Assembly: GCA_030418115.1 (NCBI GenBank)
Contig: JAUHQD010000001.1
Coordinates: 310,001 to 374,000 of the forward strand
DNA from: Alteromonadaceae bacterium BrNp21-10
GTDB taxonomy: Bacteria; Pseudomonadota; Gammaproteobacteria; Enterobacterales; Alteromonadaceae
DNA: 64,000 nt
Reading direction: 5' to 3'
The notes under the pieces were generated by a model. It was given only the letters and a program-made list of their open reading frames with translations, was not told where the DNA came from and searched no databases. The position numbers were made by a program, and so were the translations under genes. Shown here piece by piece: positions 31,828-40,775 of the stretch (its first letter is position 1; each line of letters begins with the position of its first letter).

Positions 31828-31853
31828 GGAAAACTTCCCAACATATTCAAACT

Positions 31854-31875
31854 ACGGGGTATAATCATACCCCGT
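31854..31875 (+). terminator. Stem-loop just before the MFS gene, possible terminator
   Basis: ACGGGGTAT, AATC loop and ATACCCCGT form a perfect 9-bp stem followed by TTTATTTATT. It ends only 7 bases before the first possible MFS start, so it could terminate the GH105 transcript or control translation of the MFS gene. Confidence 0.5.
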
Positions 31876-31882
31876 TTATTTA

Positions 31883-33124
31883 TTGGCTCTTCTGCTCTTG
31901 TTAAAAAGTTATTTTGATTTATTTCGCCAGTACTGGCCAATGTTAGGCTTTGGCGTGCTAGGTGTATTCTTAGGTAATTTCGGACAATCGTTTTTTGTTA
32001 GCTGGTATGGTGATGTCATCCAGCGCGACTTAGGTTTAAGTGCCACAGCTTATGGCACTGCTTATTCTAGCGCCACGTTAGTGAGTGGCTTGGGGATCAT
32101 GATCCTCGGTGGCTTAATCGATAAAATTAGTACCCGCCATTTTCTTATTTTCGCTGGCGTTGGTTTAGCCTGTTCGGGCGTATTAATGTGGCACGCTAAC
32201 AATATTTACTGGCTGACATTAGCCTTTTTCGTACTACGTTTTTTTGGTCAGGGATTATTGCCACATACCTCGGCCACGGCGGTCAGTCGGTACTTTAGTA
32301 AGAATCGAGGAAAAGCCCTCAGCACCGCCTCTTTTGCAGTACCCTTAGGTGAAATAATCTTACCTTTGCTAGCGGTTTTTCTGATTGCTTGGGTTGGCTG
32401 GCAACAAAGTTGGCTAGTGATATCAGCCATGGTATTAGTATTGGGGTTACCGGCCGCTTTATGGTTATTGAAGCAAGCTGGGCCGGCAGAAGCAGAGAAT
32501 ATTACTGACTCATTAAAACCGTTAAACGCTTATCCGGGGTCAAGACGAACATTGCTTAAGGATCGTCGATTCTGGTTGGTTCTGCCTTTAGTTTTAATGC
32601 CCCCATTTATTGTCACCGGTATTTTTATTCATCAGGGTTTTATACTGCAACAAAAGCATTGGTCGCCATCATTATTTGCTATGAGTTTTACCCTTTATGG
32701 TGTGGTGCATTGGATAGCATCACTGATTGGAGGGGCGTTGGTGGACAAATATAGCTCTACTGCGGTATTAAAATTTATCGGTGCGCCTTTTGCTATGGCT
32801 TTAGTTGTTAGCGGCTTGTTTGATGGTGATTGGATAGTATTGGTGTTAATGGGACTGATGGGCGCGGGTATTGGCTTTTTCGTGGTCGTACCTAGCGCAT
32901 TATGGGCAGAAATTTACGGTACGGCTAATATTGGCAGCATTCGTTCTTTAGTCGTGTCGTTGTCGATTTTAAGTACCTCGGTATCACCGGTATTACTGGG
33001 CTATTTTATTGATGCACAAATCAGTGGCAATCATCTGTTGTTGGCCCTAGGGATCTATGCGGCAGTGTGTTCGGTATTAAGTTGGTTTTCTTATTCGTCA
33101 CCAAAGCAACAAGGTTCAATCTAA
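31883..33124 (+). CDS. Major facilitator superfamily transporter
   Basis: This 413-aa integral membrane protein has about 12 hydrophobic segments and an MFS-type loop between helices 2 and 3 (GGLIDKISTRHFL). The context suggests uptake of uronates or their oligomers, but the sequence itself does not give the substrate. The start is uncertain: TTG at 31883 has no ribosome site and stands beside a hairpin, while the first ATG (31940, MLGFGVLG) would shorten helix 1. It is the last + strand gene of the GH28-uxaC-GH105 run. Confidence 0.85.
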   Translation: MALLLLLKSYFDLFRQYWPMLGFGVLGVFLGNFGQSFFVSWYGDVIQRDLGLSATAYGTAYSSATLVSGLGIMILGGLIDKISTRHFLIFAGVGLACSGVLMWHANNIYWLTLAFFVLRFFGQGLLPHTSATAVSRYFSKNRGKALSTASFAVPLGEIILPLLAVFLIAWVGWQQSWLVISAMVLVLGLPAALWLLKQAGPAEAENITDSLKPLNAYPGSRRTLLKDRRFWLVLPLVLMPPFIVTGIFIHQGFILQQKHWSPSLFAMSFTLYGVVHWIASLIGGALVDKYSSTAVLKFIGAPFAMALVVSGLFDGDWIVLVLMGLMGAGIGFFVVVPSALWAEIYGTANIGSIRSLVVSLSILSTSVSPVLLGYFIDAQISGNHLLLALGIYAAVCSVLSWFSYSSPKQQGSI

Positions 33125-33238
33125 CTCTTGTTGGTCGCTTATTCTGCAGTAGGATCGCAAGCGGCTGTAACACCCTTGTCATATTGATTGTTTAGAATGC
33201 TGTAATGGCACCATTCTGGTTATTTAAAATCTAACTTT

Positions 33239-34120
33239 GTGAAAAAACTAAAACGTTATCAGTACGAGCGTTATGCGGTGTTGTGCAAATTAGCCTATCC
33301 ACACAGCATCGACCATGTTGCACTTGGTTATGCTGTGGATGGTTATGCGGAAATCAGTAACCATCGGCAGCAAGTCATTGCACGCATTTTGTGGCAACAC
33401 GATAAAAAAGAAGTGGTAGTGGTCTTTCGTGGATCGCAATCGATAGGCGATTGGTTAATTAATCTGTGTTGCTTGCCCCGGCGTAAATGTTTTAAAACGC
33501 CAATATCTGATTCAGTTACTGCCGAAAACTCGAATAATACGCCTGAACCCAATAACTCGTTTAATAAGGAAGCCAGCAATATTGCATCTGCACCTAAGTA
33601 TTATGTGCATTGGGGTTATGATCATTTGCTTAATCAACGGGTGCAAAAAGAGATTGCTGGAGTATCTCAAAGTGTCAGTATTTATCAGCAAATACAGGCG
33701 ATAGTCGAGCCGCTTATTGCTCAAGGAAAGCGCATTAGCTTAACGGGTCACTCATCCGGTGGTGCCATGGCTATTTTGGCTGCGGATAGGTTAGAGCGAC
33801 AATTTCCTCGGGCGATTAAAAGAGTCGTGACCTTTGGGCAGCCAGCCGCCGGATTTCGTAGCTTTAAACGTCATTATTTACTGCATTTACGTACTTACCG
33901 AATTTGCTGCGACTTGGACATTATTACCTTTTTACCACCATTACCCGGTGTTTTCGTGCACGTTGGTCGTAGTTTATGGCTACATAATGAACGTATTTAC
34001 GAAAATATTGTACCGGCTTTAAGGTTTTATAAAACCTTGGTGAGTTGGGTTATTTCCCCCATCTCGTACCATTACATGCACAAGTACATTCGCAATAAAG
34101 ATTTCTTTGATAAACACTAG
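33239..34120 (+). CDS. Lipase class 3 family protein
   Basis: This 293-aa alpha/beta hydrolase has the lipase_3 features: the FRGSQSIGDWLINL strand, nucleophile elbow GHSSGG with Ser172, VVTFGQPAAG, and an Asp in CDLDIITFLPP near residue 223. A C-terminal His (about 250) could complete the triad. There is no signal peptide, so it acts in the cytoplasm or leaves by a route not seen. The start is GTG at 33239 with a poor ribosome site. It has no clear link with pectin use and may simply be a neighbour. Confidence 0.82.
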   Translation: MKKLKRYQYERYAVLCKLAYPHSIDHVALGYAVDGYAEISNHRQQVIARILWQHDKKEVVVVFRGSQSIGDWLINLCCLPRRKCFKTPISDSVTAENSNNTPEPNNSFNKEASNIASAPKYYVHWGYDHLLNQRVQKEIAGVSQSVSIYQQIQAIVEPLIAQGKRISLTGHSSGGAMAILAADRLERQFPRAIKRVVTFGQPAAGFRSFKRHYLLHLRTYRICCDLDIITFLPPLPGVFVHVGRSLWLHNERIYENIVPALRFYKTLVSWVISPISYHYMHKYIRNKDFFDKH

Positions 34121-34240
34121 TATCTGTGGGTATTGCGCATGAATAATTCCAGTTGAGAGGACAGTTTGTAAATTTATATACAAAAGTTTTCATTTATGTT
34201 GGAGTATTCATAGTCTCAGCAGAATAGAAACGGAAATCTA

Positions 34241-34957
34241 ATGCTAAATAGGGTAGTTTACTTTAGTTTATGTTTGTCGATGTTCAACGTTACAGCGAGC
34301 GAAAAATTTACATTCTCTACAGGGCTAGAGACGATAGAACAAAATATTTCAATACAAGTTCTTCAGGAAGCTTATCAAAAAATTGGGCTGACAACCGCGG
34401 TATTACGCTTTCCTAATTTACGTTCTTTAGTCACGGCCAATAGCGGCTACGTCGATGGAGAAGTTTCAAGAATTAGCCAGATTAATCAAAGATTCAAAAA
34501 TTTATTACAGGTGCCTGTAGTGATTAACTATATTGAAGGTTATGTTTTCGCATCTCGTAATACCATTCCGATTAAAGACTGGGCAAGCTTGCGTGGGTAT
34601 AAATTGGTGTGTGTTAGAGGTTTGCTATTTGTTGAGCAGAATCTGAGCCTGCGTAGTATGCCATGTGCTCATGTCACAAGATTTTCTCAAGCAGTAAATT
34701 TACTGCAAAAGAAGCGCTTCGATGCAACGGTGTTTCCCAAACTTACTGGCCTAAAAATCATACAGGATCTTCAATTAAACGGCGTTTTTATGCTAGATGC
34801 ACAACTAATTAAAGTTGATTTGTTTCATTATTTGCACAAAAAACATAAGGCATTTCTACCATCCATCACGGCAACATTACGAGTGATGGAAGAAAGTGGT
34901 CGCATAGCCGCCATCCGTGAAGAATTTATCACAAATAATAACTTAAATGGCTCCTAG
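34241..34957 (+). CDS. Periplasmic substrate-binding-like protein
   Basis: This 238-aa protein with an N-terminal signal peptide (about 1-20, cut after NVTAS) has the look of the family 3 solute-binding fold: TGLETIEQNISIQVLQEAYQKIGL at the N-terminus, a hinge-type IKDWASLRGYKLVCVRG segment and a second lobe. No transporter permease gene is next to it; orphan proteins of this kind occur in Alteromonadales and Shewanella. Its ligand is unknown. It converges on the LacI-type gene with 14 bases between. Confidence 0.72.
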   Translation: MLNRVVYFSLCLSMFNVTASEKFTFSTGLETIEQNISIQVLQEAYQKIGLTTAVLRFPNLRSLVTANSGYVDGEVSRISQINQRFKNLLQVPVVINYIEGYVFASRNTIPIKDWASLRGYKLVCVRGLLFVEQNLSLRSMPCAHVTRFSQAVNLLQKKRFDATVFPKLTGLKIIQDLQLNGVFMLDAQLIKVDLFHYLHKKHKAFLPSITATLRVMEESGRIAAIREEFITNNNLNGS

Positions 34958-34971
34958 CACGATACTCTGAC

Positions 34972-36000
34972 TTAGGTTTTAGCCACTTTGCCAGTCGATT
35001 CACGTATTACTAGGTGGGGCTTAACCAATTTTGCAAATTTTAGTGGTATCGATTGCGGTTGAATAGTGTTGATGAGCTTTTGTGTGGCTAATGACGCCAT
35101 GGCTTCTACAGGGCGTCGAATTGTGGTTAAAGAGGGAATGATCCGCGATGCTAGAATGTTATCGTCAAATCCGGCTACTGAGAGCTCTTCAGGCACCTTG
35201 ATGCCTAAATCGCTAGCGACCCGTAATACACCTGCGGCCATCTCATCGTTGTTAGCCAATATGGCCGTCGGTCTTGGAGTACGAGACAACAGCTCACTGG
35301 CACATTCTTTACCGCTTTCGTAACTATTTTTGCCTTCGGTCATCCGCGATTCGGGAATACTTATATTAAACTCCCCGAGCTCAGCCAGAAAACCTTCTTT
35401 ACGCTCTATGGATGAACGGTATTTTAACGGACCAGAAATGTAGCCGATGGATTGATGCCCAAGCTCTACAAATAAGTCGGCCATAGCTTTCATGGCTTGA
35501 CGTTCGTCTGAAATAACAATATTGGCATTATCATCCAAGTCCACCGAGGCAATTCGCACGTAGGGGCAATTTGCTGCGCGTAGGGCGGCCGCTAGCTCTT
35601 TATTCTCGGAAACTGGCGGTAAAATAATCACCCCATCCAGTTTTGAACGACTAATAAAGCGTCCACATTCCTGAATAAAATCCGTTTGACGAGAGTGGCA
35701 AGGATGTACTACCAGTTCATAACCGTGCTCAGTACACACATCGAGCACACCACGTTGTACTTGATCGATATATAACGCATCTGGGTTATCGTAAATCAAA
35801 CCCAGTAAATAGGAACGACTAGAGGCCAGCCCACGTGCTTGTTTGTCGGGGCTAAAATTAATCTCAGCAATAACTTTGTCGACAATTTTGCGGGTGTTTT
35901 CACCCACCAGTGGCGAGCGGTTAATCACCCGCGATACGGTGCGTTTAGACACACCCGCCAAGCGGGCTACATCATTAATAGTCGGATTTTTGATTTCCAT
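34972..36000 (-). CDS. LacI-family transcriptional regulator of the uronate locus
   Basis: This 342-aa repressor has an N-terminal helix-turn-helix (TINDVARLAGVSKRTVSRVIN, residues about 7-27), hinge helix (QARGLASSRS, about 55) and a periplasmic-binding-protein-like effector domain (about 60-335). It is the only DNA-binding regulator in the locus and follows the TRAP genes on the same strand. LacI-family proteins bind palindromes with central CG, so it is the obvious candidate for the four ACCGGT-core operators. The inducer (KDG, galacturonate or similar) is inference. Confidence 0.9.
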   Translation of the reverse strand: MEIKNPTINDVARLAGVSKRTVSRVINRSPLVGENTRKIVDKVIAEINFSPDKQARGLASSRSYLLGLIYDNPDALYIDQVQRGVLDVCTEHGYELVVHPCHSRQTDFIQECGRFISRSKLDGVIILPPVSENKELAAALRAANCPYVRIASVDLDDNANIVISDERQAMKAMADLFVELGHQSIGYISGPLKYRSSIERKEGFLAELGEFNISIPESRMTEGKNSYESGKECASELLSRTPRPTAILANNDEMAAGVLRVASDLGIKVPEELSVAGFDDNILASRIIPSLTTIRRPVEAMASLATQKLINTIQPQSIPLKFAKLVKPHLVIRESTGKVAKT

Positions 36001-36109
36001 AAGCGTTTATCGTCTTTTACCCTGAATGATTATTTACATACGGGCCTTTGTTGTTGTTTTTGATGACAATTATTCAATTAAACCTAGTGTCTCATATAAA
36101 CTACTAAGC

Positions 36110-37408
36110 TCACAATAAGCCAAAGAAACGAGGTAATGCTTCACTGATAGCCGGCACATAAGTTACCAGCATTAATACCAAAAACATCACAAAGTACAAC
36201 GGGATCATCGGTTTAATAATTTTATGTATTGATGTTTTAGCGACGGCGCAACTAACAAACAGCACACTGCCTACCGGTGGTGATACCAAACCGATGGATA
36301 AATTTAAAACAATCATAATACCGAATTGAATCGGTGACATACCGAATTCCATGGCAACCGGTAAGAAGATTGGGGTAAAAATCAATACCGCTGGTGTCAT
36401 ATCTATAAAGGCACCGACCAAAATTAGGATCAAGTTAATCAACAGCAATACCACTATCGGGTTATCACTTAAGGTTAAGAAGAAGTCACTGATAGTTTGT
36501 GGAATATGTGCATAAGACAGTAGCCACGACATTGCCGATGAGGCCCCAATAATCAACATAACTATGGCCGTGGTTTCACAGGCCTTAAGCAATAGTTTGG
36601 GCAATTCATCAACATTGATTTCGCGGTATACACCCACTGATAACACTAAGGCATAAAGGACCGCGACTGCACCGGCTTCGGTGGCGGTAAATACTCCGCC
36701 AATAATGCCGCCAATGACAATAAATACCAGTAATAAGCTGGGCAGGGCGGCGACTATTTTCGACATGGCCACTTTAAGAGGTAGGCGAGCCGTGACGGGG
36801 TACTTGTGGCGAATAGCATAAATAGAACATACGACCATTAGTGCTAAACCCACTAGAATACCCGGTAAATAACCAGCCACAAATAACGCTGCAATGGATA
36901 CACCACCGCTGGCAATAGCGTAAATAATTAAGATATTGCTCGGTGGGATCAGCATGCCAGTGGTGGCAGCCGAGGCGGTAACCGCAGCGGCAAAATTTTC
37001 ATCGTAGCCGTGTTTTTTCATTTCTGGGATCATAAAACTTCCAATCGCAGAGGTTGCTGCAACGGCTGAGCCGGAAATAGCGCCAAATAACATACAAGAC
37101 ATAACGTTAACTAATGCCAATCCACCTGGAAGTGAACCAATTAAGGCCATGGCACATTCAATCAAGCGCTTGGCGATACCGCCTTGACCCATGATTAAAC
37201 CTGAGAGGATAAAGAACGGAATGGCTAATAGCGCAAAGCTATCAATACCACCGGCTATTTGTTGTGCAATAGTGGTTGTCGCCGGTAAAAAGTCGATATG
37301 CATTAACAATGACAACAACGTCGCAATGCCAATACAGATTGAAATAGGCACGTTAAGAAATAGTAAAATAAAGAAACTGACAACGAGGATAAGTGCGGTG
37401 AAATCCAT
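36110..37408 (-). CDS. dctM: TRAP transporter large permease subunit
   Basis: This 432-aa integral membrane protein of the DctM family has about 12-13 hydrophobic segments and the family motifs FLNVPISICIGIA at the N-terminus, GAISGSAVAATSAIGSFMIPEM, and TGMLIPPSN. It is the ion-coupled channel of a tripartite periplasmic system and takes substrate from the DctP-type protein. It starts 2 bases after dctQ. The order dctP-dctQ-dctM after kduD-kduI points to uronate transport. Confidence 0.93.
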   Translation of the reverse strand: MDFTALILVVSFFILLFLNVPISICIGIATLLSLLMHIDFLPATTTIAQQIAGGIDSFALLAIPFFILSGLIMGQGGIAKRLIECAMALIGSLPGGLALVNVMSCMLFGAISGSAVAATSAIGSFMIPEMKKHGYDENFAAAVTASAATTGMLIPPSNILIIYAIASGGVSIAALFVAGYLPGILVGLALMVVCSIYAIRHKYPVTARLPLKVAMSKIVAALPSLLLVFIVIGGIIGGVFTATEAGAVAVLYALVLSVGVYREINVDELPKLLLKACETTAIVMLIIGASSAMSWLLSYAHIPQTISDFFLTLSDNPIVVLLLINLILILVGAFIDMTPAVLIFTPIFLPVAMEFGMSPIQFGIMIVLNLSIGLVSPPVGSVLFVSCAVAKTSIHKIIKPMIPLYFVMFLVLMLVTYVPAISEALPRFFGLL

Positions 37409-37410
37409 GA

Positions 37411-37896
37411 TTATACCTCCACTGCTGTTGACGAATTAAGCTGGATTAAATTGTCCAGACCGTACAACAGGATTAATACGCCGGAGATAGGGATCACCGA
37501 ATACACTAAGCCCATGTTCAGGCCTAAGGTGGCTGAGGTTTGCTTTAATTCAACGGCAAGCATAACCAACGACAAGCCGCCGTAAACCATTACGCTACCA
37601 GCAAACGCCATCACCACTACCTCAATAAAAATACGCGCGACTTTTTGGCGAACCGGCTGCATTTTTTCAACAAACAGATCTAACCCTAAATGTGCTTTGG
37701 TGCGATAGGCATAAGCGGCGCCTAAAATACCGATCCAAATTAATAAGAAGCGGGCTAACTCTTCGGTAAAAGAACTGGGGGATTGTAAAATAAATCGTGA
37801 AAATACTTGCCAAGTTACCGTGATAACAATGGTTGCCATGATAAAAATCAATAGCTTTTCTAATACTTTATTAATCAATAACAATAATGAATGCAT
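37411..37896 (-). CDS. dctQ: TRAP transporter small permease subunit
   Basis: This 161-aa protein has four hydrophobic helices and the DctQ signature around TWQVFSRFILQSPSSFTEELARFLLIWIGILGAAYA. It partners the large permease. It lies between dctP (12-base gap) and dctM (2-base gap), so it is translated with them. Confidence 0.92.
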   Translation of the reverse strand: MHSLLLLINKVLEKLLIFIMATIVITVTWQVFSRFILQSPSSFTEELARFLLIWIGILGAAYAYRTKAHLGLDLFVEKMQPVRQKVARIFIEVVVMAFAGSVMVYGGLSLVMLAVELKQTSATLGLNMGLVYSVIPISGVLILLYGLDNLIQLNSSTAVEV

Positions 37897-37908
37897 GATG
37901 AGGCTCGC

Positions 37909-38880
37909 TTACATTTGTTTTATTTTTGTAATTTGAGTGGCGACGGGCGTGCCGGCAAACGAATCGTGGAAGGCTTTAACCTTATCCTGAAAGGGCTTTT
38001 TATCGGGATAAATGACTTCAACCCCTTCGTCAATCACCGCTTGCAAGGCTTTGTCTGAAGCGTCTTGCCAGAGGGATTTTTGATATTCAATGGAATCTGC
38101 CATGGCTTGCGATAACCATTGTTGCTGTTGCTCATTAAGGCTATTCCAAACCGGCAAGCTAGCAAGAATAATATCCGGCACGAAGGTGTGCTCATCTAAG
38201 GTGTAGTATTTGGCTATTTCATAATGTCGAGACAGGTAATAGCTCGGCGGGTTGTTTTCGGCGCCATCCACTACACCTTGTTGCAATGCCGCATATAACT
38301 CACCCCATGCTATTGGGGTGGCAGCGCCGCCTAAGGCATTAACAGTAGCCACCGCTGTTGGGCTATTTAAAACCCGTATTTTTTTGCCTATTAAATCATC
38401 AGGAGTACGTATAGGCGCATCGGTGGTGTAAAAGCTGCGACTACCGGCATCGTAATAACCCATACCTTTGATGCGCGCGACTTCGGTTTTCTTTAGCAGT
38501 CCTTGGCCTATTTCACTGTTGAGCACTTTCCAAAAATGCTCGCGGTCGCGTATAACGTAAGGAATAGCAAATATCTTCATTTCCGGTACAAAGCCTTCAA
38601 GGGGGCTGGCGGATACCTTGGTCATGGACAAACTGCCAATTTGCAGTAGTTCAATCATTTCTCGTTCAGAGCCTAACTGGCCACCAGGATAAATATTGAT
38701 TGCCATGGTGCCATTGGATAATTCATCTAAACGTTCGCCCATAAACACCATGGCTAAATGCACCACATGACGAGTGTCCAAGGTGTGACCCAAGGTCAAT
38801 GTGACTTTTTTACTGTCGGCTGCGCAACTGAGCAGCATCAACATTAAAACGGAAAGAAAGCTTACTTTTATTATTTTCAT
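37909..38880 (-). CDS. dctP: TRAP transporter substrate-binding protein (DctP family)
   Basis: This 323-aa periplasmic protein has a lipoprotein-type signal with LLSC (Cys19), unusual for these proteins and suggesting membrane anchoring. DctP family features are TLGHTLDTRHVVHLAM, GSRSFYT (Arg148), GKKIRVLNSP (Arg169) and GVVDGAENNP (Asn209/210); residues of this kind hold the substrate carboxylate. A uronate ligand is inferred from the kduI/kduD neighbours. The ATG at 38880 is preferred; an in-frame GTG at 38889 would add three residues. Confidence 0.91.
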   Translation of the reverse strand: MKIIKVSFLSVLMLMLLSCAADSKKVTLTLGHTLDTRHVVHLAMVFMGERLDELSNGTMAINIYPGGQLGSEREMIELLQIGSLSMTKVSASPLEGFVPEMKIFAIPYVIRDREHFWKVLNSEIGQGLLKKTEVARIKGMGYYDAGSRSFYTTDAPIRTPDDLIGKKIRVLNSPTAVATVNALGGAATPIAWGELYAALQQGVVDGAENNPPSYYLSRHYEIAKYYTLDEHTFVPDIILASLPVWNSLNEQQQQWLSQAMADSIEYQKSLWQDASDKALQAVIDEGVEVIYPDKKPFQDKVKAFHDSFAGTPVATQITKIKQM

Positions 38881-38985
38881 CGCGACCACTTATTGTTGTT
38901 ATAGCGATTGGCTGTGCTAGGGCTGTAAGGCCGAGGCGCAACGGCTTATGTTTGTGAACTCAATAACAGTATTAAACTGAAGTGG

Positions 38986-39834
38986 TTAGAGTAATTCACT
39001 AGGTTGGTATTTATCCATATCATCATAATCTAGGTTTTCACCGGCCATACCCCAGATAAAACTGTAGTTTTGGGTACCTGATCCACAATGAATTGACCAA
39101 GGGGGAGAAATAACCGCTTGCTCATTGTGCACCCAGATGTGTCGGGTTTCTTTGGGCTCGCCCATAAAATGACTTACCGCCTGATCTTTTTGTACATCAA
39201 AATAGAAATACACTTCGTTACGCCGGTCGTGTTGATGGGCCGGCATGGTATTCCACACACTACCCGGTTTTAAAGAGGTTAAACCCATTTGTAACTGGCA
39301 AGTATCAACCACGGTATTGATCAGCATTTGATAAATATTACGCTCATTAGAGGTATCTAAACTGCCCAAATGTAAGACATTGGCGTCGGCCGTAGTGACT
39401 AACTTATTGGGATAGCTTTTATGGGCGGGGGTTGAATTTAAATAGAAGTGAGCAGGGGCGTTAACGTCATCACTTTCAAAGGTGACTTTTTTATTACCAC
39501 GGCCTAAATACAATGCATCTTTATTACCCAAATGATATTTCTGACCATCGGCGCATACGGTACCCGCTTGGCCAACATTGATAATACCCATTTCACGGCC
39601 GTTTAAGAAACATTCGGCTTTAAGAGCATCTAAGGTTTCTAGGGATAATTGACCGGCAACAGGTACGGCACTACCCACCATAAAACGCTCATAATGACTG
39701 TATACCCATGTGACCTTATCGGCTTGCATTAAAGTGTCGACTAAGAAGGTGTCGCGTAATTGTTGAGTATTATAACTTTTGACTTCGTTCGGCCCTACGG
39801 CATAACGGACTTCAATTTCTGTGTTTGTTGACAT
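38986..39834 (-). CDS. kduI: 5-dehydro-4-deoxy-D-glucuronate isomerase
   Basis: This 282-aa cupin-fold enzyme isomerises 5-keto-4-deoxyuronate, formed from unsaturated galacturonate, to 2,5-diketo-3-deoxygluconate. The zinc ligands are visible as His200, His202 and Glu207 (PAHQHDRRNEVYFYF) and His249 (WSIHCG). Length is normal. It lies 36 bases after kduD and is part of the kduD-kduI-dctPQM-lacI run. Confidence 0.96.
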   Translation of the reverse strand: MSTNTEIEVRYAVGPNEVKSYNTQQLRDTFLVDTLMQADKVTWVYSHYERFMVGSAVPVAGQLSLETLDALKAECFLNGREMGIINVGQAGTVCADGQKYHLGNKDALYLGRGNKKVTFESDDVNAPAHFYLNSTPAHKSYPNKLVTTADANVLHLGSLDTSNERNIYQMLINTVVDTCQLQMGLTSLKPGSVWNTMPAHQHDRRNEVYFYFDVQKDQAVSHFMGEPKETRHIWVHNEQAVISPPWSIHCGSGTQNYSFIWGMAGENLDYDDMDKYQPSELL

Positions 39835-39870
39835 GCGTCTACCTAAATATGTTGTACGGTTGCGTCAATT

Positions 39871-40647
39871 TTAGCGGGCGAGCCAGCCGCCATCTACGGC
39901 TAGGATGTGGCCATTAACGTAGTCACTGGCTTGGGAAGCTAAGAATACTGCCGCGCCTTGTAATTGTTCTGGCTCACCCCATTGTCCTGCTGGAATACGT
40001 TTCTCAATTTCGGCATTACGACTTGGATCATCTTGTAATGCCTGAGTGTTATCGGTTCTGAAATACCCCGGTGCAATCGCATTCACTTGAATATTGTTTA
40101 CTGCCCACTCATTGGCGAGGGCCTTGGTTAAACCGGCGATAGCATGTTTACTGGCGGTATACGCTGGCACTGTGATACCACCGGTATAAGATAGCATTGA
40201 GGCAATATTAATAATCTTGCCTTGGCCTTTAGCTATCATACTTGGGGCAAATTGCTGTGCTAGCAGAAAACTGGCATCCACATTAACGCGCATCACGTTT
40301 TGCCATTCGCTGTAAGGGAAGTCCACCGCGGGAGCGCGGAAAATAGTACCGCCAACATTAACCAAAATATCCACATGCTGATGATGGCTGAGCACGGTTT
40401 GTGCGAATTCTTTAACACTGAGTTCGTTGGCAAGGTCAGCCGCATAGCTATGAGCAACGCCACCAGCATCAATAATGTTGTTAACGGTTTGTTGACAACC
40501 GCCTTCTCGACTACTGCTACAGATGACTTCGGCACCGGCGGTAGCTAAGCCTTCTGCAATTTTTTGTCCAAGGCCTCGGCTGGCACCTGTTACTACGGCA
40601 ATTTTGCCAGATAAATCAAATAACCCAGAGGTCATAGGGATCCCCAT
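39871..40647 (-). CDS. kduD: 2-dehydro-3-deoxy-D-gluconate 5-dehydrogenase
   Basis: This 258-aa short-chain dehydrogenase reduces 2,5-diketo-3-deoxygluconate to KDG with NAD(P)H. It has the nucleotide loop TGASRGLGQKIA (20-31) and the catalytic Ser150, Tyr163 and Lys167 (YTASK). The usual NNAG motif reads NVGG (97-100). The function is inferred from sequence plus the adjacent kduI. Starts at 40647 and 40635 are both possible; GGGG stands 7-8 bases before the second. It is the first gene of the minus-strand run, with two operators upstream. Confidence 0.92.
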   Translation of the reverse strand: MGIPMTSGLFDLSGKIAVVTGASRGLGQKIAEGLATAGAEVICSSSREGGCQQTVNNIIDAGGVAHSYAADLANELSVKEFAQTVLSHHQHVDILVNVGGTIFRAPAVDFPYSEWQNVMRVNVDASFLLAQQFAPSMIAKGQGKIINIASMLSYTGGITVPAYTASKHAIAGLTKALANEWAVNNIQVNAIAPGYFRTDNTQALQDDPSRNAEIEKRIPAGQWGEPEQLQGAAVFLASQASDYVNGHILAVDGGWLAR

Positions 40648-40729
40648 CTTTTAACTATTCAATAAATTTACATTGTTGTTGTTTACTTATTACAACAATC
40701 AAACATCGTTTTAACTTGAATCTATTTTT

Positions 40730-40775
40730 TGCTACCGGTAGCATAATGTCAACAAATTAATTGCCACCGGTGGCA
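40730..40775. promoter_or_regulatory. Paired LacI-type operators between kduD and uxaB
   Basis: Two palindromes, TGCTACCGGTAGCA (40730-40743) and TGCCACCGGTGGCA (40762-40775), have centres 32 bp apart, about three helical turns. A minus-strand TTGACA (40752-40747) stands between them, with AAAAAT 17 bases on as a poor -10, so the first site lies in the spacer of the kduD promoter. A + strand promoter for uxaB is less clear (TTGAAT at 40716, TAGCAT at 40739). One regulator could control both directions. Confidence 0.75.
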
